Notes: generated from the letters alone by a model not told the origin. Shown: positions 43,488 to 52,907, numbered from the stretch's first letter. The stretch is DNA of 64,000 bases from DATKDF01 sp963752045 (GCA_963752045.1 CAVVWN010000014.1:744001-808000); one strand, 5' to 3'. Numbers and translations: made by a program.

Positions 43488-44095
43488 CCGTCTCTCGTTT
43501 CGGTGCGCCGGGTCAGATAGGGCCTGAGCACCGCCTCGAGATCCCGGCGCATCCAGGCCTTGGCCGATCCCTCCGGCGTGAAGGCCCAGATCATCATCGA
43601 TCCGCTGCTTACCGCCTCGACGAGGCGCCCGAGGTCGGCTGGTCTCGTCGCCTTGCTGAGCTCACCGACGCGCACCGCCTCGGCGATCAGCTTGCGCAGT
43701 GCTGCGCGTGTCTCTCGGGCCTGCGTCACCAGGTGGCCGCGCAGATCTTCGTCCGTCAAGTCGATGTAGAGGTAGGCGAGGCTGCGCGCGAGCGCCTCGG
43801 GTGAGGCTGCCAGACCAGCCATGCAGTCGGCATAGGCCCGCAGAGTGGCGAGCGGGGAGCCGTGCTCGGCGCGCAGGGCGGCCATCATGTCGCCGGTGCC
43901 GGCGGCGTGCCGCTCGGCCAGCGCGACGAGCAGCGCGCGGCGGGAGCCGAAGCGCTGGACGAGCGCGCCGGCGGTCACGCCAGCCTCCTCGGCGATGGCT
44001 CCGAGCGTCAGTTCGTCCGGGCCCAGCCGCTGCATCGCGCGGTACACGGCCTCGAAGACGGCCTCGTCGGAGACCTTCCGGGGGCGCGGACTCAT
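43484..44095 (-). CDS. TetR-family regulator
   Basis: A 203-residue one-component regulator. The helix-turn-helix region is VFEAVYRAMQRLGPDELTLGAIAEEAGVTAGALVQRFGSRRALLVAL, the ligand-binding part helical. Divergent from the DHFR-like reductase gene with ~157 bp between, holding the repeat at 44181-44230. ATG 44095 is chosen because upstream Met codons would include intergenic sequence. The stretch AACGTGCGTT (about 44112-44121) is a possible operator. Confidence 0.88.
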   Translation of the reverse strand: MSPRPRKVSDEAVFEAVYRAMQRLGPDELTLGAIAEEAGVTAGALVQRFGSRRALLVALAERHAAGTGDMMAALRAEHGSPLATLRAYADCMAGLAASPEALARSLAYLYIDLTDEDLRGHLVTQARETRAALRKLIAEAVRVGELSKATRPADLGRLVEAVSSGSMMIWAFTPEGSAKAWMRRDLEAVLRPYLTRRTETRDG

Positions 44096-44180
44096 GAGTT
44101 GACAGTTAATGAACGTGCGTTTAGAATCATGGTTACTATACGAATGTTTAGAATACCCCGCCTCAGGGGGTGACGCCAGC

Positions 44181-44230
44181 GCGCTGGGCGCTTGAGGGCT
44201 GAGGGCTGAGGGCTGGGGGCTGGGCGCTGG
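44181..44230. repeat. G-rich direct repeats (GAGGGCT units)
   Basis: GAGGGCTGAGGGCTGAGGGCT followed by GGGGGCTGGGCGCTGG. The G-runs could fold into a quadruplex on the plus strand. It lies 22 bp upstream of the reductase start and next to its AGGAGG site. Confidence 0.75.
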
Positions 44231-44252
44231 CGCGGGCGGCAGGAGGTGAATC

Positions 44253-44783
44253 ATGCGACTCGTCACGTACGGCGCGGCGTGCAGCCTCGATGGATACATA
44301 GCCCGATCCGACGGCGGCGTCGACTGGCTGGCCATGACCGACGATGCCCGGAAGGTGATGGCGGAGTATTGGCCCCGCATCGACACGGTGCTGATGGGCA
44401 GAAAGACGTGGGATCAGGCCGCCGCGATGGGAGGCGGCGGCTCGGGCGGCTCTGGTGGCATCGGCACCTATGTGTTCTCGAGAACGATGACCGAGGATCC
44501 GGCGCCCGGCGTGACGCTCGTCAGGGAGGACGCCGGGGAGTTCGTGCGGAAGCTCAGACGCCGCACAGGCAAGGACATCTGTGTGATGGGCGGGGGGGAC
44601 TTCGCGCGCTCGCTCTTCGAAGCCGGCGTCATCGACGAAATCGGGATCAACGTCCACCCGGTGCTGCTTGGCTCGGGGATTCCACTTTTCCTCGATCCCG
44701 GCCGGCAGGTCGATCTGGAGCTCGCCGAGTGCCGGCCGATGCAGAAGGGGTGCGTCCTTCTGACGTATCGCGTGAAGCGATGA
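44253..44783 (+). CDS. Dihydrofolate reductase-like protein (RibD C-terminal type)
   Basis: A 176-residue cytoplasmic reductase of the DHFR/RibD C-terminal fold. Motifs: ACSLDGYIARSDGGVDW, VLMGRKTWDQA, ICVMGGGDFARSLF and IDEIGINVHPVLLGSGIPLF. It binds NADPH in this family. A strong AGGAGG lies 6-7 nt before ATG 44253. The substrate is not determined. Divergent from the TetR gene and possibly controlled by it. Confidence 0.88.
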   Translation: MRLVTYGAACSLDGYIARSDGGVDWLAMTDDARKVMAEYWPRIDTVLMGRKTWDQAAAMGGGGSGGSGGIGTYVFSRTMTEDPAPGVTLVREDAGEFVRKLRRRTGKDICVMGGGDFARSLFEAGVIDEIGINVHPVLLGSGIPLFLDPGRQVDLELAECRPMQKGCVLLTYRVKR

Positions 44784-44923
44784 ACCAGCAGGCCGCTCAG
44801 TTGTGAGCGATATGCCGGTGCCCGTCGTATCCGTCGAGAAGACGAGATTCGAACGGCCGACATCTCGAGGGTTCAGCGGTAAGATGACCCGACCCGGAAC
44901 CTCGCACTTCCCCGGAGGACCCC

Positions 44924-47900
44924 ATGCTCTCTCGACGCACCCTGATCGCCGTTTTCGCCCTGCCGCTTCTGGTGTTGCCGCTCCGGCCGTCGCTCGATGC
45001 GGCCGCACCGGCTGAAACGCGCCTGCTGCGCACGCCGGCCGTGAGCGCGACGTCGGTCGCCTTCACCTACGCGCAGAACATCTGGATCGTCGACCGCGCC
45101 GGCGGCATCGCGCGGCGGCTGACGAGCCTTCCGGGCGGCACCGAAGACCCGCACTTCTCGCCGGACGGCTCGATGATCGCCTTCAGCGCCGCCTACTCCG
45201 GCAACACCGACGTCTACGTCGTGCCGGCCGCCGGCGGCGAGCCGAAGCGCCTCACCTGGCATCCGGGCGCCGACAGCGTCCAGGGCTGGACGCCCGACGG
45301 CCGGAAGGTGCTGTTCACGTCGGGCCGCGCCACCTGGGCGCCGTCGAGCGCGCCGAGGTTCTGGACCGTGCCGGTCGAAGGCGGCGTCGAAGACCCACTC
45401 CCCATTCCGCGCGGCTACCAGGGATCGATTTCGCCCGACGGCCGGCGCATCGCCTATCGGCTCAACACGTCGTGGGACGAGGAGCGCCGGAACTACCGCG
45501 GCGGCCAGAACAAGCCCATCTGGATCGTGGACCTCGACGACTACGACCTCGAGACCGTGCCGTGGGAGAACCGCACGAAGGAAGTCGATCCCGTGTGGCT
45601 GGGATCGTCCGTCTACTGGATCTCCGATCGTGACGGCGTCGCCAACGTGTGGGCCTACGACACCTCGACGAAGCGCGTCCGCCAGATGACGCGCTTCCGC
45701 GACTACGACGTGAAGTCGGTCGACGCCGGCGCCGGCGTCCTCGTCTTCGAGCAGGCCGGCTACATTCACGAGCTCAATCCGCAGTCGGGCCAGGCGAAGC
45801 GGCTGTCGGTCTCGGTCGTCGGCGATTTTCCGTGGATGATGCCGCGCTGGGAGGACGTCTCGAGCCGCATCACCAACATGGCGCTCTCGCCGACCGGCAA
45901 GCGCGCGGTGGTCGAGGCGCGCGGCGAGATCTTCACGATTCCGGTCGAGAACGGCGACATCCGCAACCTCACACGGTCGAGCGGCTCGGCCGAGAAGAAC
46001 CCGGCCTGGTCGCCCGACGGCAAGTGGGTGTCGTACTTCAGCGACGCGTCTGGTGAGTACGCCCTGATGCTCGCCGCGCAGGACGGACTTTCGGCGCCCC
46101 GCAAGATCGACCTGCCGAAGCCGACGCAGTACTACACGGCGTCGTGGTCGCCCGACTCGAAGAAACTGCTCTACACGGACACCGACGTGAAGGTGTGGGT
46201 GCTCGACGTGGAGACCGGTCAGGCGAAGGTCGTCGGGCAGGAGATGTGGATGGTGCCGACGCGTACGCTCAATCCGGTGTGGAGTCCGGATTCGAAGTGG
46301 GTGGCCTACTCGGCGCGTCTGAAGTCGATGTATCACGCGATCTTCGCGACCAATGTCGAGACGCTGCAGACCGTGCAGGTGACCGACGGACTGGCCGACG
46401 CCCAGTGGCCGGCCTGGGACGCGAGTGGCAAGTACCTCTGGTTCTTCGCGTCGACCGACTTCGGCCTGATGTCGCAGTGGCTCGACATGACGCGCTATCC
46501 GTTCACGGAGAACTTCGGCCTCTACTTCGCGATCCTGAAGAAGGGCGAGCCCACGCCGCTTCTGCCCAAGAGTGACGAGGAAACCGGCATCGGCGCGGCG
46601 CCGGCGCCCGGCGCCCCTGGTGGCGGGCGTGGCGGACGCGGAGGCCGTGGCGGCGGCGAAGGCCAGGGCGGCGACCAGCCGGCGCCTGCGCCGCAGGGGC
46701 CCGTCACGGTCGCGCTCGATGCCGACGGCATCCAGCAGCGGATCATCTCGGTGCCCGGCGTGGCGGCCCAGCCGTACTCCGATCTCAAGGCCGGCGTCGC
46801 CGGCATGGTGTTCTACCGGAGCGGCAACAACCTGATGCGCTACCGGCTGAGCGAGCAGAGCACAGCGCAGTTTGTCGCCGGCGTTGCCGACTACGCCATC
46901 AGCGCCGACGGCCGGAAGCTGCTCTATCGGGGTGGCGGCGGCGGCGGACGTGGCGGGCGCGGTGGCCGGGGTGGCGGCGCGCCAGCCGGTCCGGCACTCT
47001 TCGTCGTCGACGCAGATCGCAACCCGCCGCAGGCCGGAACCGGCCGCGTCGATGCGACCCTTCGGATGTATCTCGAGCCGAAGGAGGAGTACAAGCAGAT
47101 CTTCAAGGAAGGCTGGCGCAACCAGCGCGATTACCTCTACGTCGAGAACACGCACGGCAGCGACTGGCTGAAGATGGAGGAGATGTACGGCGAGCTCCTG
47201 CCGTATGTGAACCATCGGGCGGATCTCAACTACCTGCTCGACAACATGGGCGCCGAGATCGCCATCGGCCACTCCTACGTGCGCGGCGGCGACATGCCCG
47301 AAGGCGCAGGCGGCGGCGGACAGGGCGGCCTGCTTGGCGCCGACTTTGCCGTCGAGAACGGCCGGTACCGCATCACGCGCATCTACGGACCCGAGAGCTG
47401 GAATCCCGGGCTGCGCGCGCCGCTTGCCGAGCCGGGCGTCGAGGTGAACGTGGGCGACTACATCATCGCCATCAACAACCAGGACCTCGCACCGCCCGAC
47501 AACATCTATCGTCTGCTGGACGGCACGGCGAACCGCCAGACGAAGCTCACGGTCAACGCCCAGCCCACCGGCGCCGGCGCGCGCGAGGTGACCGTGGTCC
47601 CCGTCGGCAATGAAGGCAACCTGCGGCGGCAGGCCTGGGTGGAGGAGAACCGGCGCAAGGTGGACGAGATGTCCGGCGGCCGGCTCGCCTACGTACACCT
47701 GCCCAACACGGGGCAGGGCGGGTACACCAACTTCAATCGCTACTACTTCGCGCAGCAGGACAAACTCGGCGCCATCATCGACGAGCGCTACAACGGCGGC
47801 GGCTCGGCGGCCGACTACATCATCGACGTGCTCGGCCGCGACTTCGACGGCTACTTCAACAACGTGGCCGGCGACCGCTACCCGTTCACGAGCCCGTCGG

Positions 47901-48310
47901 CCGGGATCTGGGGGCCGAAGGTGATGATCATCAACGAGATGGCAGGCTCGGGCGGCGACCTGATGCCGTGGATGTTCCGATACCGGAAGATCGGGCCGCT
48001 CGTCGGCACCCGCACGTGGGGCGGCCTCGTGCACACCGCCGACACGCCGCCCTTCATCGACGGCGGGTCGATGATCGCGCCGCGCGGGGGCTTCTTCACA
48101 CGCGAGGGCCAGTGGGCCGTCGAGAACGAGGGCACGCCGCCAGACATCGAGGTGGAGAACACGCCGAAAGAGGAGATCGCCGGCCACGATCCGCAGCTCG
48201 AACGCGCGGTGGCCGAAGCGCTCCGCATGCTCGAGGCGAACCCGCCCCAGCGGATGACCACCGAACCGCCTCCGCCCAACTGGGGCAGGCGAGGGGGAGG
48301 GGGGCGGTGA
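44924..48310 (+). CDS. Tricorn-like S41 protease with RGG-like tracts
   Basis: A 1128-residue exported protease. An N-terminal signal (MLSRRTLIAVFALPLLVLPLRP) is followed by two WD40-type propellers (FSPDGSMIAFSAA, WSPDGKWVSYFS, WSPDSKWVAYSA), a PDZ domain (~GDYIIAINNQDLAPPD), and the S41 catalytic core with nucleophile Ser 1009 in NEMAGSGGDLMP. Two unusual Arg-Gly tracts interrupt it at about residues 566-585 (GGRGGRGGRGGGEGQGG) and 667-685 (GGGGRGGRGGRGGGAPA). Likely degrades peptides in the periplasm. GGAGG lies 5 nt before ATG 44924. Confidence 0.92.
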   Translation: MLSRRTLIAVFALPLLVLPLRPSLDAAAPAETRLLRTPAVSATSVAFTYAQNIWIVDRAGGIARRLTSLPGGTEDPHFSPDGSMIAFSAAYSGNTDVYVVPAAGGEPKRLTWHPGADSVQGWTPDGRKVLFTSGRATWAPSSAPRFWTVPVEGGVEDPLPIPRGYQGSISPDGRRIAYRLNTSWDEERRNYRGGQNKPIWIVDLDDYDLETVPWENRTKEVDPVWLGSSVYWISDRDGVANVWAYDTSTKRVRQMTRFRDYDVKSVDAGAGVLVFEQAGYIHELNPQSGQAKRLSVSVVGDFPWMMPRWEDVSSRITNMALSPTGKRAVVEARGEIFTIPVENGDIRNLTRSSGSAEKNPAWSPDGKWVSYFSDASGEYALMLAAQDGLSAPRKIDLPKPTQYYTASWSPDSKKLLYTDTDVKVWVLDVETGQAKVVGQEMWMVPTRTLNPVWSPDSKWVAYSARLKSMYHAIFATNVETLQTVQVTDGLADAQWPAWDASGKYLWFFASTDFGLMSQWLDMTRYPFTENFGLYFAILKKGEPTPLLPKSDEETGIGAAPAPGAPGGGRGGRGGRGGGEGQGGDQPAPAPQGPVTVALDADGIQQRIISVPGVAAQPYSDLKAGVAGMVFYRSGNNLMRYRLSEQSTAQFVAGVADYAISADGRKLLYRGGGGGGRGGRGGRGGGAPAGPALFVVDADRNPPQAGTGRVDATLRMYLEPKEEYKQIFKEGWRNQRDYLYVENTHGSDWLKMEEMYGELLPYVNHRADLNYLLDNMGAEIAIGHSYVRGGDMPEGAGGGGQGGLLGADFAVENGRYRITRIYGPESWNPGLRAPLAEPGVEVNVGDYIIAINNQDLAPPDNIYRLLDGTANRQTKLTVNAQPTGAGAREVTVVPVGNEGNLRRQAWVEENRRKVDEMSGGRLAYVHLPNTGQGGYTNFNRYYFAQQDKLGAIIDERYNGGGSAADYIIDVLGRDFDGYFNNVAGDRYPFTSPSAGIWGPKVMIINEMAGSGGDLMPWMFRYRKIGPLVGTRTWGGLVHTADTPPFIDGGSMIAPRGGFFTREGQWAVENEGTPPDIEVENTPKEEIAGHDPQLERAVAEALRMLEANPPQRMTTEPPPPNWGRRGGGGR

Positions 48311-48315
48311 GTTCC

Positions 48316-48353
48316 TGAATCTGGAATCTGGGATTCTGGGATTTGGGATCTGG
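48316..48353. repeat. Simple-sequence array (GAATCTGGGATTCTGG units)
   Basis: GAATCTGGAATCTGGGATTCTGGGATTTGGGATCTGG just after the tricorn-like gene. It is related to the block at 43190-43231, but here the block is downstream of a gene. Confidence 0.85.
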
Positions 48354-48394
48354 TGAATCGGCTGCTGATTTCGTTGTGCTAGGCGCCGGTCGCG

Positions 48395-48601
48395 TTGCTG
48401 GCTGGGTTGATGGTCTACGTCGGGCGATTCGAGGGGTGGGGGCGGTGGGCGGCGGCGCCGCTGCTGCTCCTGCCCGTGCTCGTGAGCCTCGCGATGACGA
48501 TGTGGGGGGTGACGCTCGTCGTGTCGGCGCGGCGCGCGGCTCGTCACCGCCGTCAATCTTGCGCTCGTGCCTGGGGCTTCCCTTCGCTCCGGTTGTCGTA
48601 G
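48395..48601 (+). CDS. Possible small membrane protein, weakly supported
   Basis: About 68 residues with two hydrophobic segments (LLLPVLVSLAMTMWGVTLVV). It opens at a TTG-like codon after an in-frame TAG (~48379) and its end overlaps the MscS gene. No ribosome-binding site is clear. It may be chance. Confidence 0.2.
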   Translation: MLAGLMVYVGRFEGWGRWAAAPLLLLPVLVSLAMTMWGVTLVVSARRAARHRRQSCARAWGFPSLRLS

Positions 48602-49476
48602 AACCGCTGCGTCGGGTAGGCGAAGTCGATGTCGTCGCAGCGGGCGAACTCCTCGAGGATGTCCTCCCAGATGCCCTGCTCGGCCGCGCGGCGGCGCCGC
48701 GGCTCGCAGAGGAACCGCACGGTAAGCAGTACGCCGCTGTCGCGCACGCTCGTGTACACGGTGGGGCTGAGCTTCGAGTAGAAGATCATGTAGCGCTGCG
48801 CCGCCTGGCGCAGCCGCGCGTCGGCATCAGGGCTGAGGTGCTCGGCGTGCCGTTCTCCGATGCGCGAGAGGATCTCCTTCGCTTTCTGCCAGTTGCTCTC
48901 GAAGGTGACGAGCACCGGCACCTCGCTCCAGATGTACTCGAAGGCCTTCGCGTAGTTGGCCGTGCTGTTGGTGAAGACGAGGCCGTTCGGCACGTGGATG
49001 ATGCGTCCCGTGCTCTGGTCGGCATCGACCCAGTTGCCGATCTCGAGCAGTGTGAACTGGAAGATCCGGATGTCGATGACGTCGCCCCGGTGCTCGCCGA
49101 CCTGGATGCGGTCGCCCACCTGGAACGGCCGTCGCCAGAGGATGAACATCCACCCGGCGAGGTTCACGAGCGGGTCGCGCATCGCAATCGCGAGGCCGGC
49201 CGTGACGATGCCGAGGAAGGTCGACAGGTCGCCGAGCGAGGGGAACCACGGCCGCGCGAGGACGAGCACCGCGAGCGCGAACGTGACGTAGGTGATGCCC
49301 TTGCGCCAGGCGTAGAGGACCTTCGGGTCTTCGATGCGCCGGTTTGCGAAGCGGATGGCGACGCGGCGCGCCACCACGAGCAGGACCAGGCCGAGGATCG
49401 ACCCGGCGAGCTTGAGCTGAACGTCGGGGCCGAGACCGAGCAGCGTCCGCAGGAAGTCCTGGATGTTCGTGAGCAT
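48553..49476 (-). CDS. mscS: MscS-family mechanosensitive channel
   Basis: A 307-residue inner-membrane protein. Three N-terminal hydrophobic segments are visible (LAGSILGLVLLVVARR, FALAVLVLARPWF, LGIVTAGLAIAMRDPLVNLAGWMFIL; the last is the pore helix with TM3 features). The beta domain follows (VGDRIQVGEHRGDVIDIRIFQFTLLEI..IIHVPNGLVFTNS) and the C-terminal vestibule (LVTFESNW..). ATG 49476 is the start because it gives the canonical N-terminus; the upstream frame lacks a homologue. It releases solutes on osmotic down-shock. Confidence 0.88.
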   Translation of the reverse strand: MLTNIQDFLRTLLGLGPDVQLKLAGSILGLVLLVVARRVAIRFANRRIEDPKVLYAWRKGITYVTFALAVLVLARPWFPSLGDLSTFLGIVTAGLAIAMRDPLVNLAGWMFILWRRPFQVGDRIQVGEHRGDVIDIRIFQFTLLEIGNWVDADQSTGRIIHVPNGLVFTNSTANYAKAFEYIWSEVPVLVTFESNWQKAKEILSRIGERHAEHLSPDADARLRQAAQRYMIFYSKLSPTVYTSVRDSGVLLTVRFLCEPRRRRAAEQGIWEDILEEFARCDDIDFAYPTQRFYDNRSEGKPQARAQD

Positions 49477-49588
49477 GCCCGGCCGCAGGACATCGTAGCA
49501 TCGCGTTCCGGCCGGGCGCGTACGGTAAGATGCCCGCCGAACTCGGAGCACGCACGGACGCGTCGCCGGTTCGTGTTGGGGGAGGACC

Positions 49589-50518
49589 ATGCAAAGGCGG
49601 ATGACTACGTTCTCGCTGGCCGTGTTCGCAGCGGCCGTCGCGTTCTTTCAGGTTCACACCTCGGCCGTCCAGGCGCAGCCCGAGTACGGCCCGCCCGCCG
49701 GCACGCTCGTCATCGTCGGGGGCGGCTCGACGGCCGGCACGGGCATCGTCGAGAAGTTCATCGAGCTCGGAGGCGGGCCGGACGGGAAGTTCGTCATCAT
49801 CCCGACGTCCGGCGGCAACTTCGACCGCGACGGCAAGCTCATCGAGTACAAGGAAGAGGACGTCATCCGATCCTGGGTCGCGCGCGGGCTCACGAACGTG
49901 AAGATGCTCCACACGCACGATCCGAAGGTGGCCGACACGGAGGCGTTCGTCGCGCCGCTCCTCGAGGCCACGGCCGTGTGGTTCAACGGTGGCCGCCAGT
50001 GGAACTTCGTCGACTCGTACGCCAACACCCGCACGTACGCCGAGTTTCACAAGGTGCTCGCGCGCGGCGGCGTCATCGGCGGCAGCTCGGCCGGCGCCAC
50101 CATTCAGGGCGACTACCTGGTGCGGGGCGACACGTCGGGCCCGAACGTGGTGATGACCGAGGAGCCGAACCACCAGAAGGGGTTCGAGTTCCTGCGCAAG
50201 GTCGCCATCGACCAGCACATCAACACGCGCAATCGCTGGGACGACATCATCCCCGTGATCCAGAAGAAGCCCGAGCTTCTCGGGATTGGCCTCTCGGAGG
50301 GCACGGCCATCATCGTCACCGGCGACGCGTTCGAGGTGATGGGCAAGTGGAAGGTGGCCGTTCACGACAACAGCCGGCTCTACCAGCCGTGGGAGAAACC
50401 GTATTTCGTGCTGTCGCCGGGCGACAAGTACGACATGAAGGCCCGGAAGGTCGTCGGCCTCGGCACCGGAGCCACACCGGCATCGGGGCGTGGCAGGGGA
50501 CGGGGCGGTGCGAATTGA
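49589..50518 (+). CDS. Cyanophycinase-like serine peptidase (S51)
   Basis: A 309-residue exported serine peptidase. The signal (TTFSLAVFAAAVAFFQVHTSAVQAQ) is followed by LVIVGGGSTAGTGIVEKFI, IIPTSG and WFNGGRQWNFV, with the nucleophile in GGVIGGSSAGATIQG. These match the cyanophycinase/dipeptidase E group, which cleaves cyanophycin or Asp-containing dipeptides. No cyanophycin synthetase is near. The GRGRGRGG tail is odd. GGGGGAGG lies just before ATG 49589. It is followed by an ATTCACTC array. Confidence 0.85.
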   Translation: MQRRMTTFSLAVFAAAVAFFQVHTSAVQAQPEYGPPAGTLVIVGGGSTAGTGIVEKFIELGGGPDGKFVIIPTSGGNFDRDGKLIEYKEEDVIRSWVARGLTNVKMLHTHDPKVADTEAFVAPLLEATAVWFNGGRQWNFVDSYANTRTYAEFHKVLARGGVIGGSSAGATIQGDYLVRGDTSGPNVVMTEEPNHQKGFEFLRKVAIDQHINTRNRWDDIIPVIQKKPELLGIGLSEGTAIIVTGDAFEVMGKWKVAVHDNSRLYQPWEKPYFVLSPGDKYDMKARKVVGLGTGATPASGRGRGRGGAN

Positions 50519-50615
50519 GCGAATTAGTGAATGGAGTGAATGAGTGAATTCGCTCACTCGCTTTCTCGCTCATTCCATTCACTCATTCACTCATTCACCA
50601 ATTCACTGAATTCCG
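50519..50615. repeat. Simple-sequence array and hairpin (ATTCACTC units)
   Basis: AATGAGTGAAT and ATTCACTCATT units in both directions. GAGTGAATGAGTGAA (50534-50548) pairs perfectly with TTCACTCATTCACTC (50578-50592), a 15-bp stem with a 29-nt loop. It lies between the cyanophycinase-like gene and the amidohydrolase gene, 12 nt upstream of the latter's start. Related to 3354-3425. Confidence 0.88.
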
Positions 50616-50626
50616 AATTGCATTTC

Positions 50627-51463
50627 ATGATCATCGACTGCCACGTCCATCTCAACAACTACCACGAGCAGGTGGCGCTCTCGATCGACGAGGCGATCGA
50701 CAAGCTGCTCGCCGCCATGGACGAAGCCGGCGTGGACTATTCACTCGTGCTCACGAGCTACATCGTCTCGCCAAACCGGCCGAGCGCGGCACAGGTGATC
50801 AAGGCGATCGAGAGCTACGAAAACCTGGGCGTGGTTGCGGGCATCAGCTTCAAGCACTACCGCGAGCGCGACATTCGCGAGCTTGCCGACTTCCTCAAGG
50901 ACGGCCTCGTGAAGGGGTTGAAGCTGTACCCTGGCTACGAGCCGTTCTACCCGCACGACAGCCGCCTGCGCGTGGTCTACGACCTGGCCGAGGAGTTCGA
51001 CGTGCCGGTGATGATCCACAGCGGTGACACGTACAGCCCGACCGGCAAGATCAAGTACTCGCATCCGATCGAGATCGACGAGGTGGCCGTCGACCATCCG
51101 AACGTGAAGTTCGTCATCTGCCATCTTGGCAATCCGTGGCTCGTCGACTGCATGGAAGTGGTCTACAAGAACAAGAACGTCTACACGGACATCTCGGGGC
51201 TCGTGCTGGGGGAGTTCACCGAGGCGTTCGAGGACTACATGGAGGAGCAGATCGAGGACGTCATCCTCTACGCCGGCGAGCCGGGACGGTTCCTGTACGG
51301 GTCCGACTGGCCGATCTGCAACATGAAGTCGTACGTGAAGTTCGTCAGGGAGATGAAGATGGAGGAGCCCTACCGGCGCATGATGCTCTACGAGAACGCG
51401 CGGCGGCTCTTCAAGCTGCCGCTGCCCGAGGACGAGGTGGCCGCAGCCGAACTGGATGCGTGA
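50627..51463 (+). CDS. Amidohydrolase-2 family protein
   Basis: A 278-residue TIM-barrel metal-dependent hydrolase. The metal-binding motif IDCHVHLNNYH opens it; later motifs are PVMIHSGDTYSPTGK, FVICHLGNPWLV and YGSDWPICNM (catalytic Asp). The family includes decarboxylases and hydrolases of aromatic or cyclic substrates. ATG 50627 is used as it begins the barrel; the longer upstream frame runs through the simple repeat. Substrate not inferable. Confidence 0.85.
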   Translation: MIIDCHVHLNNYHEQVALSIDEAIDKLLAAMDEAGVDYSLVLTSYIVSPNRPSAAQVIKAIESYENLGVVAGISFKHYRERDIRELADFLKDGLVKGLKLYPGYEPFYPHDSRLRVVYDLAEEFDVPVMIHSGDTYSPTGKIKYSHPIEIDEVAVDHPNVKFVICHLGNPWLVDCMEVVYKNKNVYTDISGLVLGEFTEAFEDYMEEQIEDVILYAGEPGRFLYGSDWPICNMKSYVKFVREMKMEEPYRRMMLYENARRLFKLPLPEDEVAAAELDA

Positions 51464-51475
51464 GGGCGGACGGAG

Positions 51476-51495
51476 GGGCCGGCTTCAGCCGGCCC
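51476..51495. terminator. Hairpin between convergent genes
   Basis: GGGCCGGCT and AGCCGGCCC pair around a 2-nt TC centre between the gene ending at 51463 and the convergent gene ending at 51498. No T-run. Probably a bidirectional transcription stop, preceded by GGGCGGACGGA like the palindromic family. Confidence 0.5.
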
Positions 51496-51497
51496 GG

Positions 51498-52907
51498 TCA
51501 CTCGATCCGGTACAGCTTCGATTCAGTCCTCAGGAACAGTGCGTTCCCCAGGACGGCCGGCGAGGCCAGCATCAGCTCGCCCAGGTCGTTCTGGGAAATC
51601 TCCTTGTACTCGTCACCCGCCTCGATCACGATCGTGACGCCTTCCTCATCAGGGAAGTAGATGCGCGTGCCGGCGGCAATCGGAGACGCCGAGAACGTGT
51701 GGCCCACGCCACCAAGGCGGGCTTTGTAGATCTCTTCACCCGTCTCGGCCCGCAGCACCGTCATGATGCCGGTGTCGTGAACGAGATAGACCCGGCCGTC
51801 GTGGATGAGCGGTGACGGCGTGTACCCGGACGCGCGCGGGTGCATCCAGGCGACGAACTCGTTCGACGTGGTGTCGGGAGTCAGCGTGATGTCGCCCGAT
51901 GCTCCCGGCCTGATGGCAAAGAACGGCCGGCGCGCGTCGCCGTTCTGGGCCCCGGTGCCCAGATAGAGCAGGTCGCCGATGGCGAGCGGCGACGGCGAGG
52001 AGTGCCCCACACCCTGCAGGCGCCAGAGCTCCGTGCCGTCGAGCCCGTAGCTGATGACGGCGCCCTGTCCGATCGTCACGATCTCGGTCCGCACGCGGTT
52101 GGTCCACACGTACGGCGTGGCCCACGACGACTTCATGATCGACGGACTGGGCTGGCGCTCGCGCCGCCACAGCTCCTCGCCGGTGCGCGCGTCGATCGCC
52201 GTGAAGAACGACTGCTCCTGGCTGTCCTGCACGAGATAGATGCGGCCGTCGTGCACCACCGGAGACGATGCCGTGCCGAAGTCGAGGTAGATCGGCTGCG
52301 GCGGCCACGTACGGTTCCAGAGCGGCGTGCCGTCGAGCGTGAAGGCAAAGAGCCCGACGTTCTGGCCGAAGTACGCGTAGAGCCGCTCGCCGTCCGTGAG
52401 GGGCGTCTCGGACGCGAACGTGTTCTTGCGGTGCCGGCCCTTGAACGGCGCGCCCTTGTGCGCCTCGCGCTCCCACTTGAGCGCGCCCGACGCCGCGTCG
52501 AACGCGTACACCATGTACCGTACCTCACCCGATTCCTCCGAGGTCTCGCCGTCGCGGGCCAGCACGCGACGCATGATCTCGTCCATCGGCAGCCCCTGCG
52601 CCTGAAGCTCGGCCACGTAGTCGTTGCCGTAGATACCCGGCGAGGGCTGCTTGAAGGGCTTGCTGCTGATGGCCGAGGTCACGAACACCGTGTCGCCCCA
52701 GGCGATCGGCGACGACCACCCGCGGCCGGGGAGGTCAATCGCCCAGGTGACGTGATCGGTCTTCGACCAGGTGGTGGCCAGCGCGGCATCAGCGGCCAAG
52801 CCGTCCATCCGCGGTCCTCGGAAGCCCGGCCACGAGTCGGGAGGAGCGGCGGGAATCGGGGCCAGCGCCGCGGCGACGATGGCCAGAGTGAGTGCCGTGA
52901 TGCGCAT
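51498..52907 (-). CDS. Secreted PQQ-like beta-propeller protein
   Basis: A 469-residue exported protein (signal MRITALTLAIVAAALAPIPAA). It starts with SWPGFRGPRMDG and shows repeated PQQ/BamB-like blades: GALKWEREA, GTPLWNRTW, GEELWRRERQ, GTELWRLQG, GEEIYKARLGG. It is a paralogue in fold of the propeller at 9545 but lacks the EF-hand loops. No catalytic residue set is evident. Probably a binding or assembly protein in the periplasm. Confidence 0.85.
   Translation of the reverse strand: MRITALTLAIVAAALAPIPAAPPDSWPGFRGPRMDGLAADAALATTWSKTDHVTWAIDLPGRGWSSPIAWGDTVFVTSAISSKPFKQPSPGIYGNDYVAELQAQGLPMDEIMRRVLARDGETSEESGEVRYMVYAFDAASGALKWEREAHKGAPFKGRHRKNTFASETPLTDGERLYAYFGQNVGLFAFTLDGTPLWNRTWPPQPIYLDFGTASSPVVHDGRIYLVQDSQEQSFFTAIDARTGEELWRRERQPSPSIMKSSWATPYVWTNRVRTEIVTIGQGAVISYGLDGTELWRLQGVGHSSPSPLAIGDLLYLGTGAQNGDARRPFFAIRPGASGDITLTPDTTSNEFVAWMHPRASGYTPSPLIHDGRVYLVHDTGIMTVLRAETGEEIYKARLGGVGHTFSASPIAAGTRIYFPDEEGVTIVIEAGDEYKEISQNDLGELMLASPAVLGNALFLRTESKLYRIE

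Noticed and set aside
48379..48381. In-frame TAG in a possible small membrane protein as recoding
   Set aside because: The peptide itself is poorly supported (no ribosome-binding site) and there is no context for pyrrolysine.
44873..48556. Very long open frame antisense to the tricorn-like protease gene
   Set aside because: GC-rich third positions of the real gene keep the opposite strand open; the translated product is Arg/Ala-rich with no motif, and the sense frame has full protease motifs.
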